A DNA stretch of 64,000 bases, taken from the IMG/VR virus record IMGVR_UViG_3300007960_000015, positions 1-64,000 of that record; one strand, written 5' to 3'. The notes beneath the pieces were generated by a model, which worked only from the letters and a program-made list of their open reading frames with translations, searched no databases and had not been told where the DNA came from. Shown here one piece after another: positions 42,715 through 50,623 of the stretch. This DNA is from a virus. The translations under genes and the position numbers were made by a program. Each line of letters starts with the position of its first letter. Within the stretch, counting starts at the first letter, position 1.

Positions 42715-43307
42715 ATAATAATGATTTTATAGAATTATTTGAAAAGAGGTTATGTGAATTTACCGGTGCACCTTACGCTGTTGCAGTAGATTGTTGTACT
42801 AATGCTATCCTCCTTAGTGTAGTTGCTTCTAATATTAATAGTATAATCACTCTTCCAAGTAATACCTATCTTTCTGTTCCTATGACGTTAATTAATAATG
42901 GCTATGATATATCATTCCATGATTATAAGTGGAATGAGTCTTATAAAGTAACACACAATATATGGGATTGTGCTGTTGGTTTTAAAGAAGGCATGTATTC
43001 AGTAGGACAAGTTCAATGTTTATCCTTCCAACAAAAAAAGAGATTACCTATAGGGAAGGGAGGAGCCATATTAACTGATGATATGGAGTTAGCAAAGAAA
43101 CTTCGTAGATTAAGGCACGATGGTAGAGACTCTTCAATTCCTGTTGTTGATGATGATCCCAAGAAAATTACAATAGGTTATCATATGTACATGAGCCCCG
43201 ATCAGGCTGCGAAGGGTATACTCCTTCTTAATCAAATCCAAGAATATAAAAAATCAGGATGGTATGATTATCCTGACATTTCTAAATTACCATGCTTTAC
43301 GCCTTAA
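42708..43307 (+). CDS. Small DegT/DnrJ/EryC1-type sugar aminotransferase
   Basis: In 199 residues: FEKRLCEFTGAPYAVAVDCC near the start, LPSNTYLSVPMTLINNGYDI, and the PLP-lysine region LSFQQKKRLPIGKGGAILTD near residues 107-126, then LRHDGRDS. Family members (about 370 residues) place an amine on a keto sugar. This one lacks the C-terminal small domain, so it is a minimal form or acts with a partner. It directly follows the 4,6-dehydratase with a seven-base overlap, matching a keto-sugar to amino-sugar pathway. Confidence 0.75.
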   Translation: MVNNNDFIELFEKRLCEFTGAPYAVAVDCCTNAILLSVVASNINSIITLPSNTYLSVPMTLINNGYDISFHDYKWNESYKVTHNIWDCAVGFKEGMYSVGQVQCLSFQQKKRLPIGKGGAILTDDMELAKKLRRLRHDGRDSSIPVVDDDPKKITIGYHMYMSPDQAAKGILLLNQIQEYKKSGWYDYPDISKLPCFTP

Positions 43308-44116
43308 TTGCTGCTATAGAATCTGAGTTTAACGACACTAACGTTAATACAGGAATATGTGAATCTTGTAAAAGACGTTTGGAAAGTGAAGCTATTGAAT
43401 GTTTTAGTAAGTGGAGAGAGAATGGCGGATGGTTAAAAGATATTCCGATCTATGCTGTATGCCCCACTAAAAACGTTATATCAGAAGATACAAAAGAGAA
43501 ATTCAATGAATTGAATGTAACTTATATTGAAGAATATAAAAGTGTAACCGAAACATTTACTTCAGGATTCTTAAATATTCCTTTAATAGGAATGATGATG
43601 GAAGAAAGATTAAAAGAAGATTTCTTTATTAAAATAGATTTGGATATGAATCTAATTAAACCTCTTCCGAAGAGTATGTTTGAAAATGATATTACATTAG
43701 GACAGTATGATGATTATTGTACGAAGATGCAAAGAGGTGGTTTAGACGGCTCTAATCCTATGGATACCGGATTCTTAATATCTAAAAGAAAGAGCGGCAT
43801 ATACAAACATTGGTTTGATATAGTAATGAGTATAATGGGAAGTGATGATCCTGAGTGGTTAAAGGTAAAAGCACAAACAGGGGAATACTTTTTAGAAGAA
43901 TTCTGTATGGATAAAATAGTATCATCAAATAAATTTGATATTAAATTAATTCAGAAATATCAAATAGGGGAATGGTACACACCTGTGAAAGAATATAGCG
44001 ACGCGGAATTAGAAAATGTATATTTTTGGCATGAACATATCGAATATGATAAACAAGGATATGATAAGATTCGTGAGAAAATAGAATATCTAAAGAGAAT
44101 AAATGGTAAACAGTAA
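43292..44116 (+). CDS. Probable glycosyltransferase (GT-A-like)
   Basis: In this 274-residue protein FIKIDLDMNLIKPLP near residues 110-124 has the D-x-D metal motif (DLD). It follows an N-terminal half with beta/alpha alternation (IPIYAVCPTKN) and precedes a GGLDGSNPMDTGFLISKR acceptor-side segment. The fold suggests a nucleotide-sugar-dependent transferase. N-terminal cysteines (GICESCKRR) are unusual. It overlaps both neighbours by more than ten bases. Confidence 0.55.
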   Translation: MLYALIAAIESEFNDTNVNTGICESCKRRLESEAIECFSKWRENGGWLKDIPIYAVCPTKNVISEDTKEKFNELNVTYIEEYKSVTETFTSGFLNIPLIGMMMEERLKEDFFIKIDLDMNLIKPLPKSMFENDITLGQYDDYCTKMQRGGLDGSNPMDTGFLISKRKSGIYKHWFDIVMSIMGSDDPEWLKVKAQTGEYFLEEFCMDKIVSSNKFDIKLIQKYQIGEWYTPVKEYSDAELENVYFWHEHIEYDKQGYDKIREKIEYLKRINGKQ

Positions 44117-45155
44117 TACATCATTTGGAAAACTTAATAAGGTTGTTGTTGGAAGAGAACTACAATTAGAAAGAAGATTATCTGATATAACATTCAGACA
44201 ATTTTATCGTGAAGCCATAGGTGAAAAGATATACGAAAGTCCTATTGACGAATATCATGTTACTATGGACCTTATTGATTTAAGAAATAAGGAATTAGAT
44301 GATTTAGAAAAAACACTTTCAAAATATTGTAAGGTATACAGACCCGAACCTTTAACTAAGATTATTCCATTTTCTACACCGTCATTTAAATCAGAATTAT
44401 CTTCAGCTTCTAATGTTAGAGATTTAACGTTAGTGTATAATGATAAGTTAATAGAAACACCTACCTTTGTTAGAAATAGGTATTATGAAAATACTTTATT
44501 ATATGATGTATATGATGAAGTAACGGGTGGGCATAATTGGATTAAAGCCCCTCATACTAAACTAACTGAAGATACTATTGATTTAGAACATTGGGGGGAT
44601 AAGAGAGATTATAATAACCCTCCTAAAAATTATGTTATGGCTATTGATGGTGCACAATTCCTTAGAATAGGAAGAGATTGTATTGTTAATGTAAATAGTT
44701 ATAATCACTATAAAGGTTATCAATGGGTTAAATCATTCTTTCCTGAAACTGATTTTCATATGATACATGTTGCAGATAATCATATAGATGGTGCAATAGT
44801 AAGCTTATGTCCTGGTAAATTTTTAGTTGACCCGAAGTATAAAGGAATAGAGAAGTTAATGCCTGACCAATTTAAAAATTGGGAATATCTTTATCCTGAA
44901 AATTTAACTGAAGAATATAATGGACCTGATATTGAAATGCGGTTAGCTTCATCTCGTGGAATGGATATTAATGTATTAAGTATCGACGAAAATACTGTTG
45001 TTGTAAATAAGAGAGCTGTTGGTGTTAAGGATATATTAGATAAACATGGATTCAATGTTATTGAAGTTACATTAGAGAATGGTGAAATCTTTGCTGGGGG
45101 TATTCATTGTTCTACCCTGGACTTAGATAGAGATGATGAATACATATATTATTAA
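44103..45155 (+). CDS. Amidinotransferase (glycine/inosamine amidinotransferase family)
   Basis: This 350-residue protein retains the AGAT/StrB active site: the MAIDGAQFLRIGRDCIVNVN segment with the catalytic Asp region, H227 in NHIDGAIVSLCPGK, and nucleophile C336 in AGGIHCSTLDLDRD. Further family motifs are LVYNDKLIETPTFVRNRY and SSRGMDINVLSID. The enzyme moves an amidino group from arginine to an amine, giving a guanidino compound. Next to amino-sugar genes, a guanidino sugar is a sensible product, but an amino acid acceptor cannot be excluded. Confidence 0.85.
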   Translation: MVNSNTSFGKLNKVVVGRELQLERRLSDITFRQFYREAIGEKIYESPIDEYHVTMDLIDLRNKELDDLEKTLSKYCKVYRPEPLTKIIPFSTPSFKSELSSASNVRDLTLVYNDKLIETPTFVRNRYYENTLLYDVYDEVTGGHNWIKAPHTKLTEDTIDLEHWGDKRDYNNPPKNYVMAIDGAQFLRIGRDCIVNVNSYNHYKGYQWVKSFFPETDFHMIHVADNHIDGAIVSLCPGKFLVDPKYKGIEKLMPDQFKNWEYLYPENLTEEYNGPDIEMRLASSRGMDINVLSIDENTVVVNKRAVGVKDILDKHGFNVIEVTLENGEIFAGGIHCSTLDLDRDDEYIYY

Positions 45156-45777
45156 TGAAAAGGTTAGATTAATTAGACAAGCACAATCTGATTATAAAAA
45201 AGACTTTGGATTAGATTACACACCATTTACTCGGAAGAATTTCTTTTATTTTTTCGTAAGAGATAATAAGAAATACGTTCATAAAGAATCATTGCGATTT
45301 GTATACACTAATGCAGATACATTCCATAATGATTCAGATCCAACGTTTTGTTATTTACAAAAACAAGTGGATATTCCTGATGTTGTATCTTTCTTAGGAT
45401 CTGCTAAATCCAATCTCCTTCCAACTCTATTAGAAGAAACCAATAGCTTTCTGGTATTTGATTATATTCCGGGTGAGCCTGTAAAATCGTTAAATGAAAA
45501 AGATTATAAATACATTAGAAATGAGGTGGATAAACTTGAGTTGACACCATTCTACAATTCGATGACTTATAATCTTTTAAAGAATAATAATAAAGTATAT
45601 CTCATTGATTTGAAGCATTTTGAAAAGAAAGTTGATATTCCTTTCTTTATTTACTTTTATAACTATGATTTTGGTATAAATACATTATACACGGACGAAC
45701 GAAGTAACGTCAGTTTAATTAAGGAAATTATCGATGTTGATTATCCATTCGATAAAGCCAATATAATTTATTATTAG
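45133..45777 (+). CDS. Protein-kinase-fold-like protein
   Basis: In this 214-residue protein FLVFDYIPGEPVKSLNEKDY looks like a kinase hinge region. YNLLKNNNKVYLIDLKHFEK resembles the N-(V/L)L...(V/L)IDx catalytic-loop end and metal-binding Asp of aminoglycoside/choline-kinase-like folds. The HxD catalytic motif is not clear. It could phosphorylate a sugar or be an inactive relative. It starts within the end of the amidinotransferase gene. Confidence 0.4.
   Translation: MMNTYIINEKVRLIRQAQSDYKKDFGLDYTPFTRKNFFYFFVRDNKKYVHKESLRFVYTNADTFHNDSDPTFCYLQKQVDIPDVVSFLGSAKSNLLPTLLEETNSFLVFDYIPGEPVKSLNEKDYKYIRNEVDKLELTPFYNSMTYNLLKNNNKVYLIDLKHFEKKVDIPFFIYFYNYDFGINTLYTDERSNVSLIKEIIDVDYPFDKANIIYY
45675..45682 (+). 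promoter_or_regulatory. Intragenic TATAAATA upstream of 45788
   Basis: This exact octamer lies near the end of the kinase-like gene, about 105 bases before the next gene. It may start an extra late transcript for 45788-48106. Confidence 0.3.
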
Positions 45778-45787
45778 GAACGAGTTT

Positions 45788-46546
45788 ATGTCAATTATTA
45801 CGCCAGAAGAAGAGAACGCCATAGATCCAGTATATGGAGATGTCAGAACATCTTTAGATAGGTTTTGTGAATATGATGAGTCATTACAAGAAGGATGCAG
45901 AAGAACACAAACTATGTTGGCAATTGAGGAATTATATGACACCGCAGTAATTCCAGAAATGGATTGGGGTCATTGGGATCTTTTCTGTGTTTTAGATAAT
46001 AAAGTATATGTAGATAAGACATGGCTTGAATGGAATATTGAACTCGATGCGAGTGAGGATAATTCTAATGATCCAGTCAATGATGATTTAGAGTATGTTC
46101 AAGAGAAAGCTGGAGCGGATTGGCTGGTTATTGATATGGATAAGATACAAGCAATTGTCGACGATAATAATCATTGCCTTCCTGCTTTAAAAGATTCTAA
46201 TGATAGATTTTATAGATTTAATGATGTAGGCGATTTCGTTGTTACAACTGACAATATCACTAGAGATATATTAACAATGATTGAGTCTGATCTCGCCAGT
46301 GAAGACGTTAACCCTCTTCTTAATGATTTAAAAGGCTCTGTATACTTGTTAAATGATAGAGCTTATTGTCCAAACCTATTAGCTTATGGCCATAATCCTT
46401 TAGCTAAATTTGGTTTATTATTAACTGATAATAACGATGATGTTTTCTTTTATCCATTTAATGAACTTACTGCTGAACAAGAGGAGTTTGTTAATAAACT
46501 AGTTTCTTCAGAAGGCTTAACAGGAGTAGAAATAGTCAATTTATAA
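45788..46546 (+). CDS. Unknown acidic 252-residue protein
   Basis: The start is preceded by AGGAACGAG. It is very rich in D and E (IITPEEENAIDPVYGDVRTS; ELDASEDNSNDPVNDDLEYV) with a few W residues in the first third. No signal peptide, membrane segment or known motif. It sits two bases before an epimerase gene. No function can be offered. Confidence 0.5.
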   Translation: MSIITPEEENAIDPVYGDVRTSLDRFCEYDESLQEGCRRTQTMLAIEELYDTAVIPEMDWGHWDLFCVLDNKVYVDKTWLEWNIELDASEDNSNDPVNDDLEYVQEKAGADWLVIDMDKIQAIVDDNNHCLPALKDSNDRFYRFNDVGDFVVTTDNITRDILTMIESDLASEDVNPLLNDLKGSVYLLNDRAYCPNLLAYGHNPLAKFGLLLTDNNDDVFFYPFNELTAEQEEFVNKLVSSEGLTGVEIVNL

Positions 46547-46547
46547 T

Positions 46548-47453
46548 ATGAATTATTTGTTATTGGGTGGTGCTGGTTTTATAGGTACCCACCTGGCGAG
46601 GCGTCTCTTAGAGGCAGGCCATAAAGTCACTATTATTGATAACCTTAGCACTTCAGAGATGCCTGAGGATTTTTCTTATTTTCACCAACAGGATATTAGA
46701 GATGGAGGACCAATACTGGATTTCTTCATTGAAAAATCCGATGTTGTTTATTTTTTAGCTGCTTCGGTTGGAGTACAACATATTGATAAAGATCCTAAGG
46801 GAACTTTGGAAAATAATATCGAATTAATTCAGGCTGTAATTCCTCTTTTAGAAAAATATAATAAGAAATGTATATTTGCCTCTAGTTCTGAGGTATATGG
46901 AGATGGTCCGTTTTTAGAAGATGGAAACTTATCTATAGGAAACCCTCAAGTATTAAGATGGGGTTATGCAGCTGCTAAATTAACTACAGAGTTTATGATA
47001 GCAGCCTCTTCCTTTCCTTTTATTATTGCTAGATTCTTTAATATAGTAGGACCGGGCCAACTTCCTGACTATGGGATGGTGCTTCCTAATTTTATTAAGG
47101 CTATTAAAAATAAAGAAGATTTAATTGTTCATGGTGATGGAAAGCAAGTTAGATCATTCTGTCATGTTAAAGATGCGGTTGACTTTTTGTTACAATTAGA
47201 GTATAATAATAGTAAGGAGTTTCCAATTTATAATATTGGAAATGATCAACCAATAACTATTAAGCAATTAGCTGAGAAGGTTATTGAATTATCAGATTCA
47301 TCTTGTAAGTTATCAATGACTCCTTATAAAGAAGTGTTTAGTGAGAATACTAAAGACATTAATTATAGAGTACCTGATTTAACAAAACTCAGAAGAAATA
47401 TAATGTATGCCCCGAAGTATTCATTAGATGATATAATAAAGGATATGTTATGA
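46548..47453 (+). CDS. NAD-dependent nucleotide-sugar epimerase/dehydratase
   Basis: This 301-residue extended SDR has GGAGFIG at 7-13, IDNLSTSEMPE, CIFASSSEVYGDG and the catalytic Y140-x3-K144 (WGYAAAK). RFFNIVGPGQ and VHGDGKQVRSFCHVKDAVD are typical of GalE/RmlB-type enzymes. The likely activity is epimerisation or dehydration of a UDP- or dTDP-sugar. It is coupled (ATGA) to the PIG-L deacetylase. Confidence 0.85.
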   Translation: MNYLLLGGAGFIGTHLARRLLEAGHKVTIIDNLSTSEMPEDFSYFHQQDIRDGGPILDFFIEKSDVVYFLAASVGVQHIDKDPKGTLENNIELIQAVIPLLEKYNKKCIFASSSEVYGDGPFLEDGNLSIGNPQVLRWGYAAAKLTTEFMIAASSFPFIIARFFNIVGPGQLPDYGMVLPNFIKAIKNKEDLIVHGDGKQVRSFCHVKDAVDFLLQLEYNNSKEFPIYNIGNDQPITIKQLAEKVIELSDSSCKLSMTPYKEVFSENTKDINYRVPDLTKLRRNIMYAPKYSLDDIIKDML

Positions 47454-48106
47454 AAATATTATTTGTATTTGCCCATCCAGATGATGAGGCTTATGGTCCG
47501 GCAGGAACTATTAATAAACTCGCGCAGAGTCATGAAGTAGAAATATTTGTATTGTGTAGAGGTGATCGATTTGGTAACGAAGATGTATCTCGTGCAAGAA
47601 TTGAACAATTTAAACAATCATGTGAACATCTGGGGGTGAAGGGAACAATTCTTAATCACTCCGATTGTAATCTTACCTATAATCAGGTTTGCAGTGATAT
47701 AACAAAGAAAGTTATGCAATTTGAACCAGATGTAGTATATACACATTCTAATACAGATATACATTTAGATCATAGATTAGTATCTGAGGCTACTATGGTA
47801 GCTTGTCGTCCAACGGCAAATTCTACAGTTAATGCTGTGTATATGTGTGAGATTCCATCTTCTACTGATTGGTCATTTGGTAAGATAAATGGTTCATTTA
47901 CACCAAATGTATATAAAGATGTAACTGATTTTATTCATAAGAAACAACAAGTAATGTCATTATATAAGACTGAATTACATGATTATCCAGATGCTAGATC
48001 AACGGAGTCTATGGAAGTATTAGCTATGCATCGTGGAAAACAGATTGGTGTGCATCGTGCAGAAGCTTTTCAATTGGTGTTCTCTCACGACCGTGGAATT
48101 CAGTAA
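47450..48106 (+). CDS. PIG-L/LmbE-type N-deacetylase
   Basis: This 218-residue protein has the zinc motif AHPDDE at residues 8-13, the CRGDRFGNED loop and a distal histidine motif HSNTDIHLDHR. Family members remove N-acetyl groups from GlcNAc-containing molecules. It follows the epimerase in an ATGA overlap. Its 3' end overlaps, on the other strand, the end of the NodB-type deacetylase by 83 bases. Confidence 0.85.
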   Translation: MKILFVFAHPDDEAYGPAGTINKLAQSHEVEIFVLCRGDRFGNEDVSRARIEQFKQSCEHLGVKGTILNHSDCNLTYNQVCSDITKKVMQFEPDVVYTHSNTDIHLDHRLVSEATMVACRPTANSTVNAVYMCEIPSSTDWSFGKINGSFTPNVYKDVTDFIHKKQQVMSLYKTELHDYPDARSTESMEVLAMHRGKQIGVHRAEAFQLVFSHDRGIQ

Positions 48107-48602
48107 AGCCATAACCTTTCAATAATCCTTTATATAAACCATCCATATCATCATTATATGGAAAACAAAATGATGTTGGAACAAAGTTTAAATTTTTATT
48201 AAACCATTCTAACATCATTTCTGTATCTCGTTTTATATAATCTACCTTCTCCTTCAACGTACTAAAACTTGTTAAGCGTGTATGTGAATGTGAGTGACAC
48301 CCTATATTTGTTCTATATTGTTCCGATAATTCTTTAATTTGATCAATAGTCATATATTGTGAAAAATCACCTTTAAATGCTTGTTGATGTGCCTGATGGC
48401 AAGGAAAGAATAAATCTGATTGTTTATTATTATTACATACTATTCCTGAAGATATAAAGTATGTTTTATCAGTATCGATTTTCTCGAACCGATGCGAATA
48501 ATAATATTGAGAATATAAACCGTCATCGAATGTTAGATTATAATCTTCAAGATTTAACGAAAACATATCTTCGTTAATAACTTCATGAATCATCAGCGTC
48601 AT
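48024..48602 (-). CDS. Polysaccharide deacetylase (CE4/NodB-like)
   Basis: This 192-residue protein has CE4 motif 1 at residues 23-28 (LTFDDG), motif 2 H103-S-x-x-H107 (CHSHSHTRL) and motif 3 CFPYNDDMDGLYK, the metal and catalytic set of NodB-type enzymes. No signal peptide is seen, so it probably acts on cytoplasmic precursors or is released at lysis. It is a single minus-strand gene convergent with the PIG-L gene. The start is ATG 48602; later in-frame ATGs are possible. Confidence 0.8.
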   Translation of the reverse strand: MTLMIHEVINEDMFSLNLEDYNLTFDDGLYSQYYYSHRFEKIDTDKTYFISSGIVCNNNKQSDLFFPCHQAHQQAFKGDFSQYMTIDQIKELSEQYRTNIGCHSHSHTRLTSFSTLKEKVDYIKRDTEMMLEWFNKNLNFVPTSFCFPYNDDMDGLYKGLLKGYGFTEFHGRERTPIEKLLHDAHQSVFHDA

Positions 48603-48607
48603 AATTT

Positions 48608-48615
48608 TATAAATA
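48608..48615 (+). promoter_or_regulatory. Late promoter for the membrane-protein cluster
   Basis: An exact TATAAATA lies 20 bases before ATG 48636. It lies downstream of the open-frame start at 48585, which rules that start out for late transcripts. Confidence 0.65.
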
Positions 48616-48630
48616 AAATAGATTATTTTT

Positions 48631-48638
48631 TATTTATG
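48631..48638 (-). promoter_or_regulatory. Late-promoter-like CATAAATA for the NodB-type gene
   Basis: Read on the minus strand this is CATAAATA, 28 bases before the minus-strand ATG at 48602. With the plus-strand octamer at 48608 it forms an overlapping divergent promoter pair. Confidence 0.4.
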
Positions 48639-49073
48639 GGTAAAATTATGACTTATGTAATTGCGTTAGTGGGAGCCTGTTTTTTATCGGGTTGTGCCAC
48701 ATTAGGTGAAGGTTCATTAGATCTTAAAAATTTAGGAAAAACCGTAACAACTACGGCGGTTACTAATGTTGTGGCAGGACCAACTGCTGCCGCGGCTAAT
48801 CTGCTTACATCTATGGCTTATGATGAAGTGGCTGAAGAGATATCTCCAGAAAAACCTCAAATTTCTGAAATAGAAGAGGGTAATACAGAACAATTGGTAG
48901 CTTATATTTGGAGTGAGGCGAAGGAATTAATACTGTATAGTATTATAGGATTTTTGATATTCACTAATATTATAGGGCCTTGGGCTGCTCAAAGAAGAGC
49001 TAGGCGCAGGATGAAATACGAACAATACAAGATCGAAGCTAAAGCTTCAAGGGTTAAGAAAGATGGGCCTTGA
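48636..49073 (+). CDS. Lipoprotein with C-terminal membrane segment, candidate unimolecular spanin
   Basis: Start 48636 (145 residues) is chosen because the promoter excludes 48585; ATG 48648 is an alternative. MGKIMTYVIALVGACFLSGC is a lipoprotein signal with lipobox LSGC and acylated C20 (Ala at +2). Residues 21-97 would be periplasmic. Residues 98-116 form a transmembrane helix, and a basic tail follows (QRRARRRMKYEQYKIEAKAS). An outer-membrane lipid anchor plus an inner-membrane helix in one chain is the u-spanin layout. It overlaps a tiny membrane gene by 11 bases. Confidence 0.6.
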   Translation: MGKIMTYVIALVGACFLSGCATLGEGSLDLKNLGKTVTTTAVTNVVAGPTAAAANLLTSMAYDEVAEEISPEKPQISEIEEGNTEQLVAYIWSEAKELILYSIIGFLIFTNIIGPWAAQRRARRRMKYEQYKIEAKASRVKKDGP

Positions 49074-49146
49074 ATTATTTTTAGAAATATTATTCATTGC
49101 TGGTTTAATCGGCGTGGCTGTATGGTTTCATAGTTTAATACCATGA
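49063..49146 (+). CDS. 27-residue membrane microprotein
   Basis: ATG 49063 to TGA 49146 encodes MGLELFLEILFIAGLIGVAV followed by WFHSLIP, a single hydrophobic helix with a short charged start. It begins inside the lipoprotein gene (11-base overlap, AAGAAAG ribosome site). It ends in an ATGA overlap with the DUF1353 gene, so it is exactly fitted between two coupled genes. It could be a pinholin-like or regulatory peptide; no homologue is recognised. Confidence 0.55.
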   Translation: MGLELFLEILFIAGLIGVAVWFHSLIP

Positions 49147-49718
49147 TAGATTTATTATTACAATTTTGGCAATTTACTTTAGTAGGGCTTTTAATTATTA
49201 TCGGTTTCATTATAAACCGTTTCGGCATAGATAGTGATGCTGATAGAGTAGGTTTTTCATACAAAGAAATGCCACATATGAAACCAATTGCTATTCCTAC
49301 AGCAGGCAAAGGCTTTTGGGGTGCTATTTGGCTATGGCTAATGGGGACACGTCAATGGGAAATTGCCAAAGATTTTCACTACAGTATTAACGGTGAAGAT
49401 TTTGTAATCCCGAAAGGATTTCAATTTGATGGTGCTAGTATTCCTAAGTTTTTACACACTTGGTTATCACCAACTGGTGTATTACTAATGGGTGGATTAA
49501 TTCACGATTATGGATACAAATACGCAACACTACTTAAAAAAGATAAGAAAACCACTATCGGCATCAAAGATCAAAAGTGGATGGATCAAACATTCAGAGA
49601 TATTAATATTGAACAAAACGGATTTCATTTCTTAAATTATTTGGCTTATTGGGCATTGCGATTGGGCGGTTTCGTTGCATGGAATGGACACAGGAGGAAC
49701 AATGAGAAATGTATTTAA
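49143..49718 (+). CDS. DUF1353 protein with N-terminal membrane anchor
   Basis: In 191 residues, residues 3-24 form a transmembrane helix (LLLQFWQFTLVGLLIIIGFI). The DUF1353 core follows: DFVIPKGFQFDGASIPKFLH, then GLIHDYGYKYATLL. DUF1353 proteins are common next to phage lysis or tail genes, but their role is not established. The conserved H-D-x-x-Y is present. It is coupled to the microprotein upstream and overlaps the next gene by 17 bases. Confidence 0.75.
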   Translation: MIDLLLQFWQFTLVGLLIIIGFIINRFGIDSDADRVGFSYKEMPHMKPIAIPTAGKGFWGAIWLWLMGTRQWEIAKDFHYSINGEDFVIPKGFQFDGASIPKFLHTWLSPTGVLLMGGLIHDYGYKYATLLKKDKKTTIGIKDQKWMDQTFRDINIEQNGFHFLNYLAYWALRLGGFVAWNGHRRNNEKCI

Positions 49719-50088
49719 GTTTTTAATAATCAGTTTATTAATTCAACCTGTCGCAGCCTTAGACGATTATAATTTAAGGTATTTTGGTCCGGATGCCAAG
49801 ATAGAAATAGGCAGAACTGCAGTTATTGTAAAGGTGATATTCCATCCTGATGAGGAAGCATTAAATGAGGAGTGGATGAGATATAACGAAGGGGATAGAT
49901 TCGATAAACACTTTCCGGGTATTAGAGGTTTTACCCTAGTAAATAGTGAAGATCCTGTATGTTATATTCATATGGAAAAGGCTGAAATTTGGGATGATAG
50001 AGAGAATATGACTATTTTAGGTCATGAGATGTATCATTGTCTGTTAGCAAGCCATCAGGAAGCTGATGAAAGCTCAACTGAAGATTAG
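49702..50088 (+). CDS. Exported HExxH metalloprotein
   Basis: Start ATG 49702 is chosen because AGGAGG stands four bases upstream; the in-frame start at 49675 has no such site. In 128 residues, MRNVFKFLIISLLIQPVAA is a signal peptide. H108-E-x-x-H112 (ILGHEMYHCLLASH) is a zincin motif with E109 as the catalytic base. No downstream third ligand is obvious (E120 region possible). It probably acts in the periplasm. Its 3' end overlaps the convergent 2OG oxygenase gene by 77 bases. Confidence 0.65.
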   Translation: MRNVFKFLIISLLIQPVAALDDYNLRYFGPDAKIEIGRTAVIVKVIFHPDEEALNEEWMRYNEGDRFDKHFPGIRGFTLVNSEDPVCYIHMEKAEIWDDRENMTILGHEMYHCLLASHQEADESSTED

Positions 50089-50623
50089 ACCTTCTCTCTG
50101 TAATATTTTCAACACTGTGGATAATCCGAGTATCTAAAATATACCAGCAGTTTAAAGGTCCTTTTATTGACTCCAATAATTTAAGATCAGCACTTCTATC
50201 TATAGCTAACCCCCTTTCTCTTTCAATAGGATATCCATTTTCTTGCCAAAATGAAAGGGTGGCGTCAGGTCCTCCTACTTCAAAATTATACAACATAACA
50301 TAACGTCGTGTAGTATCCGTATGTGGGAGTTGTTCGTGATCGAAAAACATCACCCCAGAATTGTCTCTTATAAAATCCGGAGTAATATTATTACTCATCC
50401 ATTCTTCGTCTTCTCGATTAAATCTATACCTAAGATTGTTATTAGACACCATAGGTTTAATCCAATCATAAGACTGATCCTTCCAATCTTCAACTTCATC
50501 GATAGAGACATAGTCATCCGCAGTAGGACTAAACAGATCTAAATCTGGACGATATCTCATATCGATTTTATTGATCATCCAATCGGGTGGATGAGGTAAA
50601 TTGGGAAGGAGCTTAAAGTACAC
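50012..50623 (-). CDS. 2OG-Fe(II) dioxygenase-like protein 2
   Basis: The start is a GTG that overlaps the TctC stop (TAGTG), so it is coupled. In 203 residues, H101-x-D103 (PHTDTTRRYVMLYNF) and H169 (TRIIHSVENI) form the iron triad, and R178 is the 2-oxoglutarate arginine. It differs from protein 1 at 27003 in length and spacing, so they are separate acquisitions or deeply diverged. Being in the transporter operon, it may process the imported acid or need 2-oxoglutarate supplied by it. Both ideas are inference. Confidence 0.65.
   Translation of the reverse strand: MYFKLLPNLPHPPDWMINKIDMRYRPDLDLFSPTADDYVSIDEVEDWKDQSYDWIKPMVSNNNLRYRFNREDEEWMSNNITPDFIRDNSGVMFFDHEQLPHTDTTRRYVMLYNFEVGGPDATLSFWQENGYPIERERGLAIDRSADLKLLESIKGPLNCWYILDTRIIHSVENITERRSNLQLSFHQLPDGLLTDNDTSHDLK

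Noticed and set aside
48585-48635. Longer start for the lipoprotein gene
   Set aside because: It lies upstream of the late promoter at 48608-48615 and would bury the lipoprotein signal behind 17 polar residues.
49675-49701. Upstream start for the HExxH protein
   Set aside because: AGGAGG precedes ATG 49702, and the signal peptide begins properly there.
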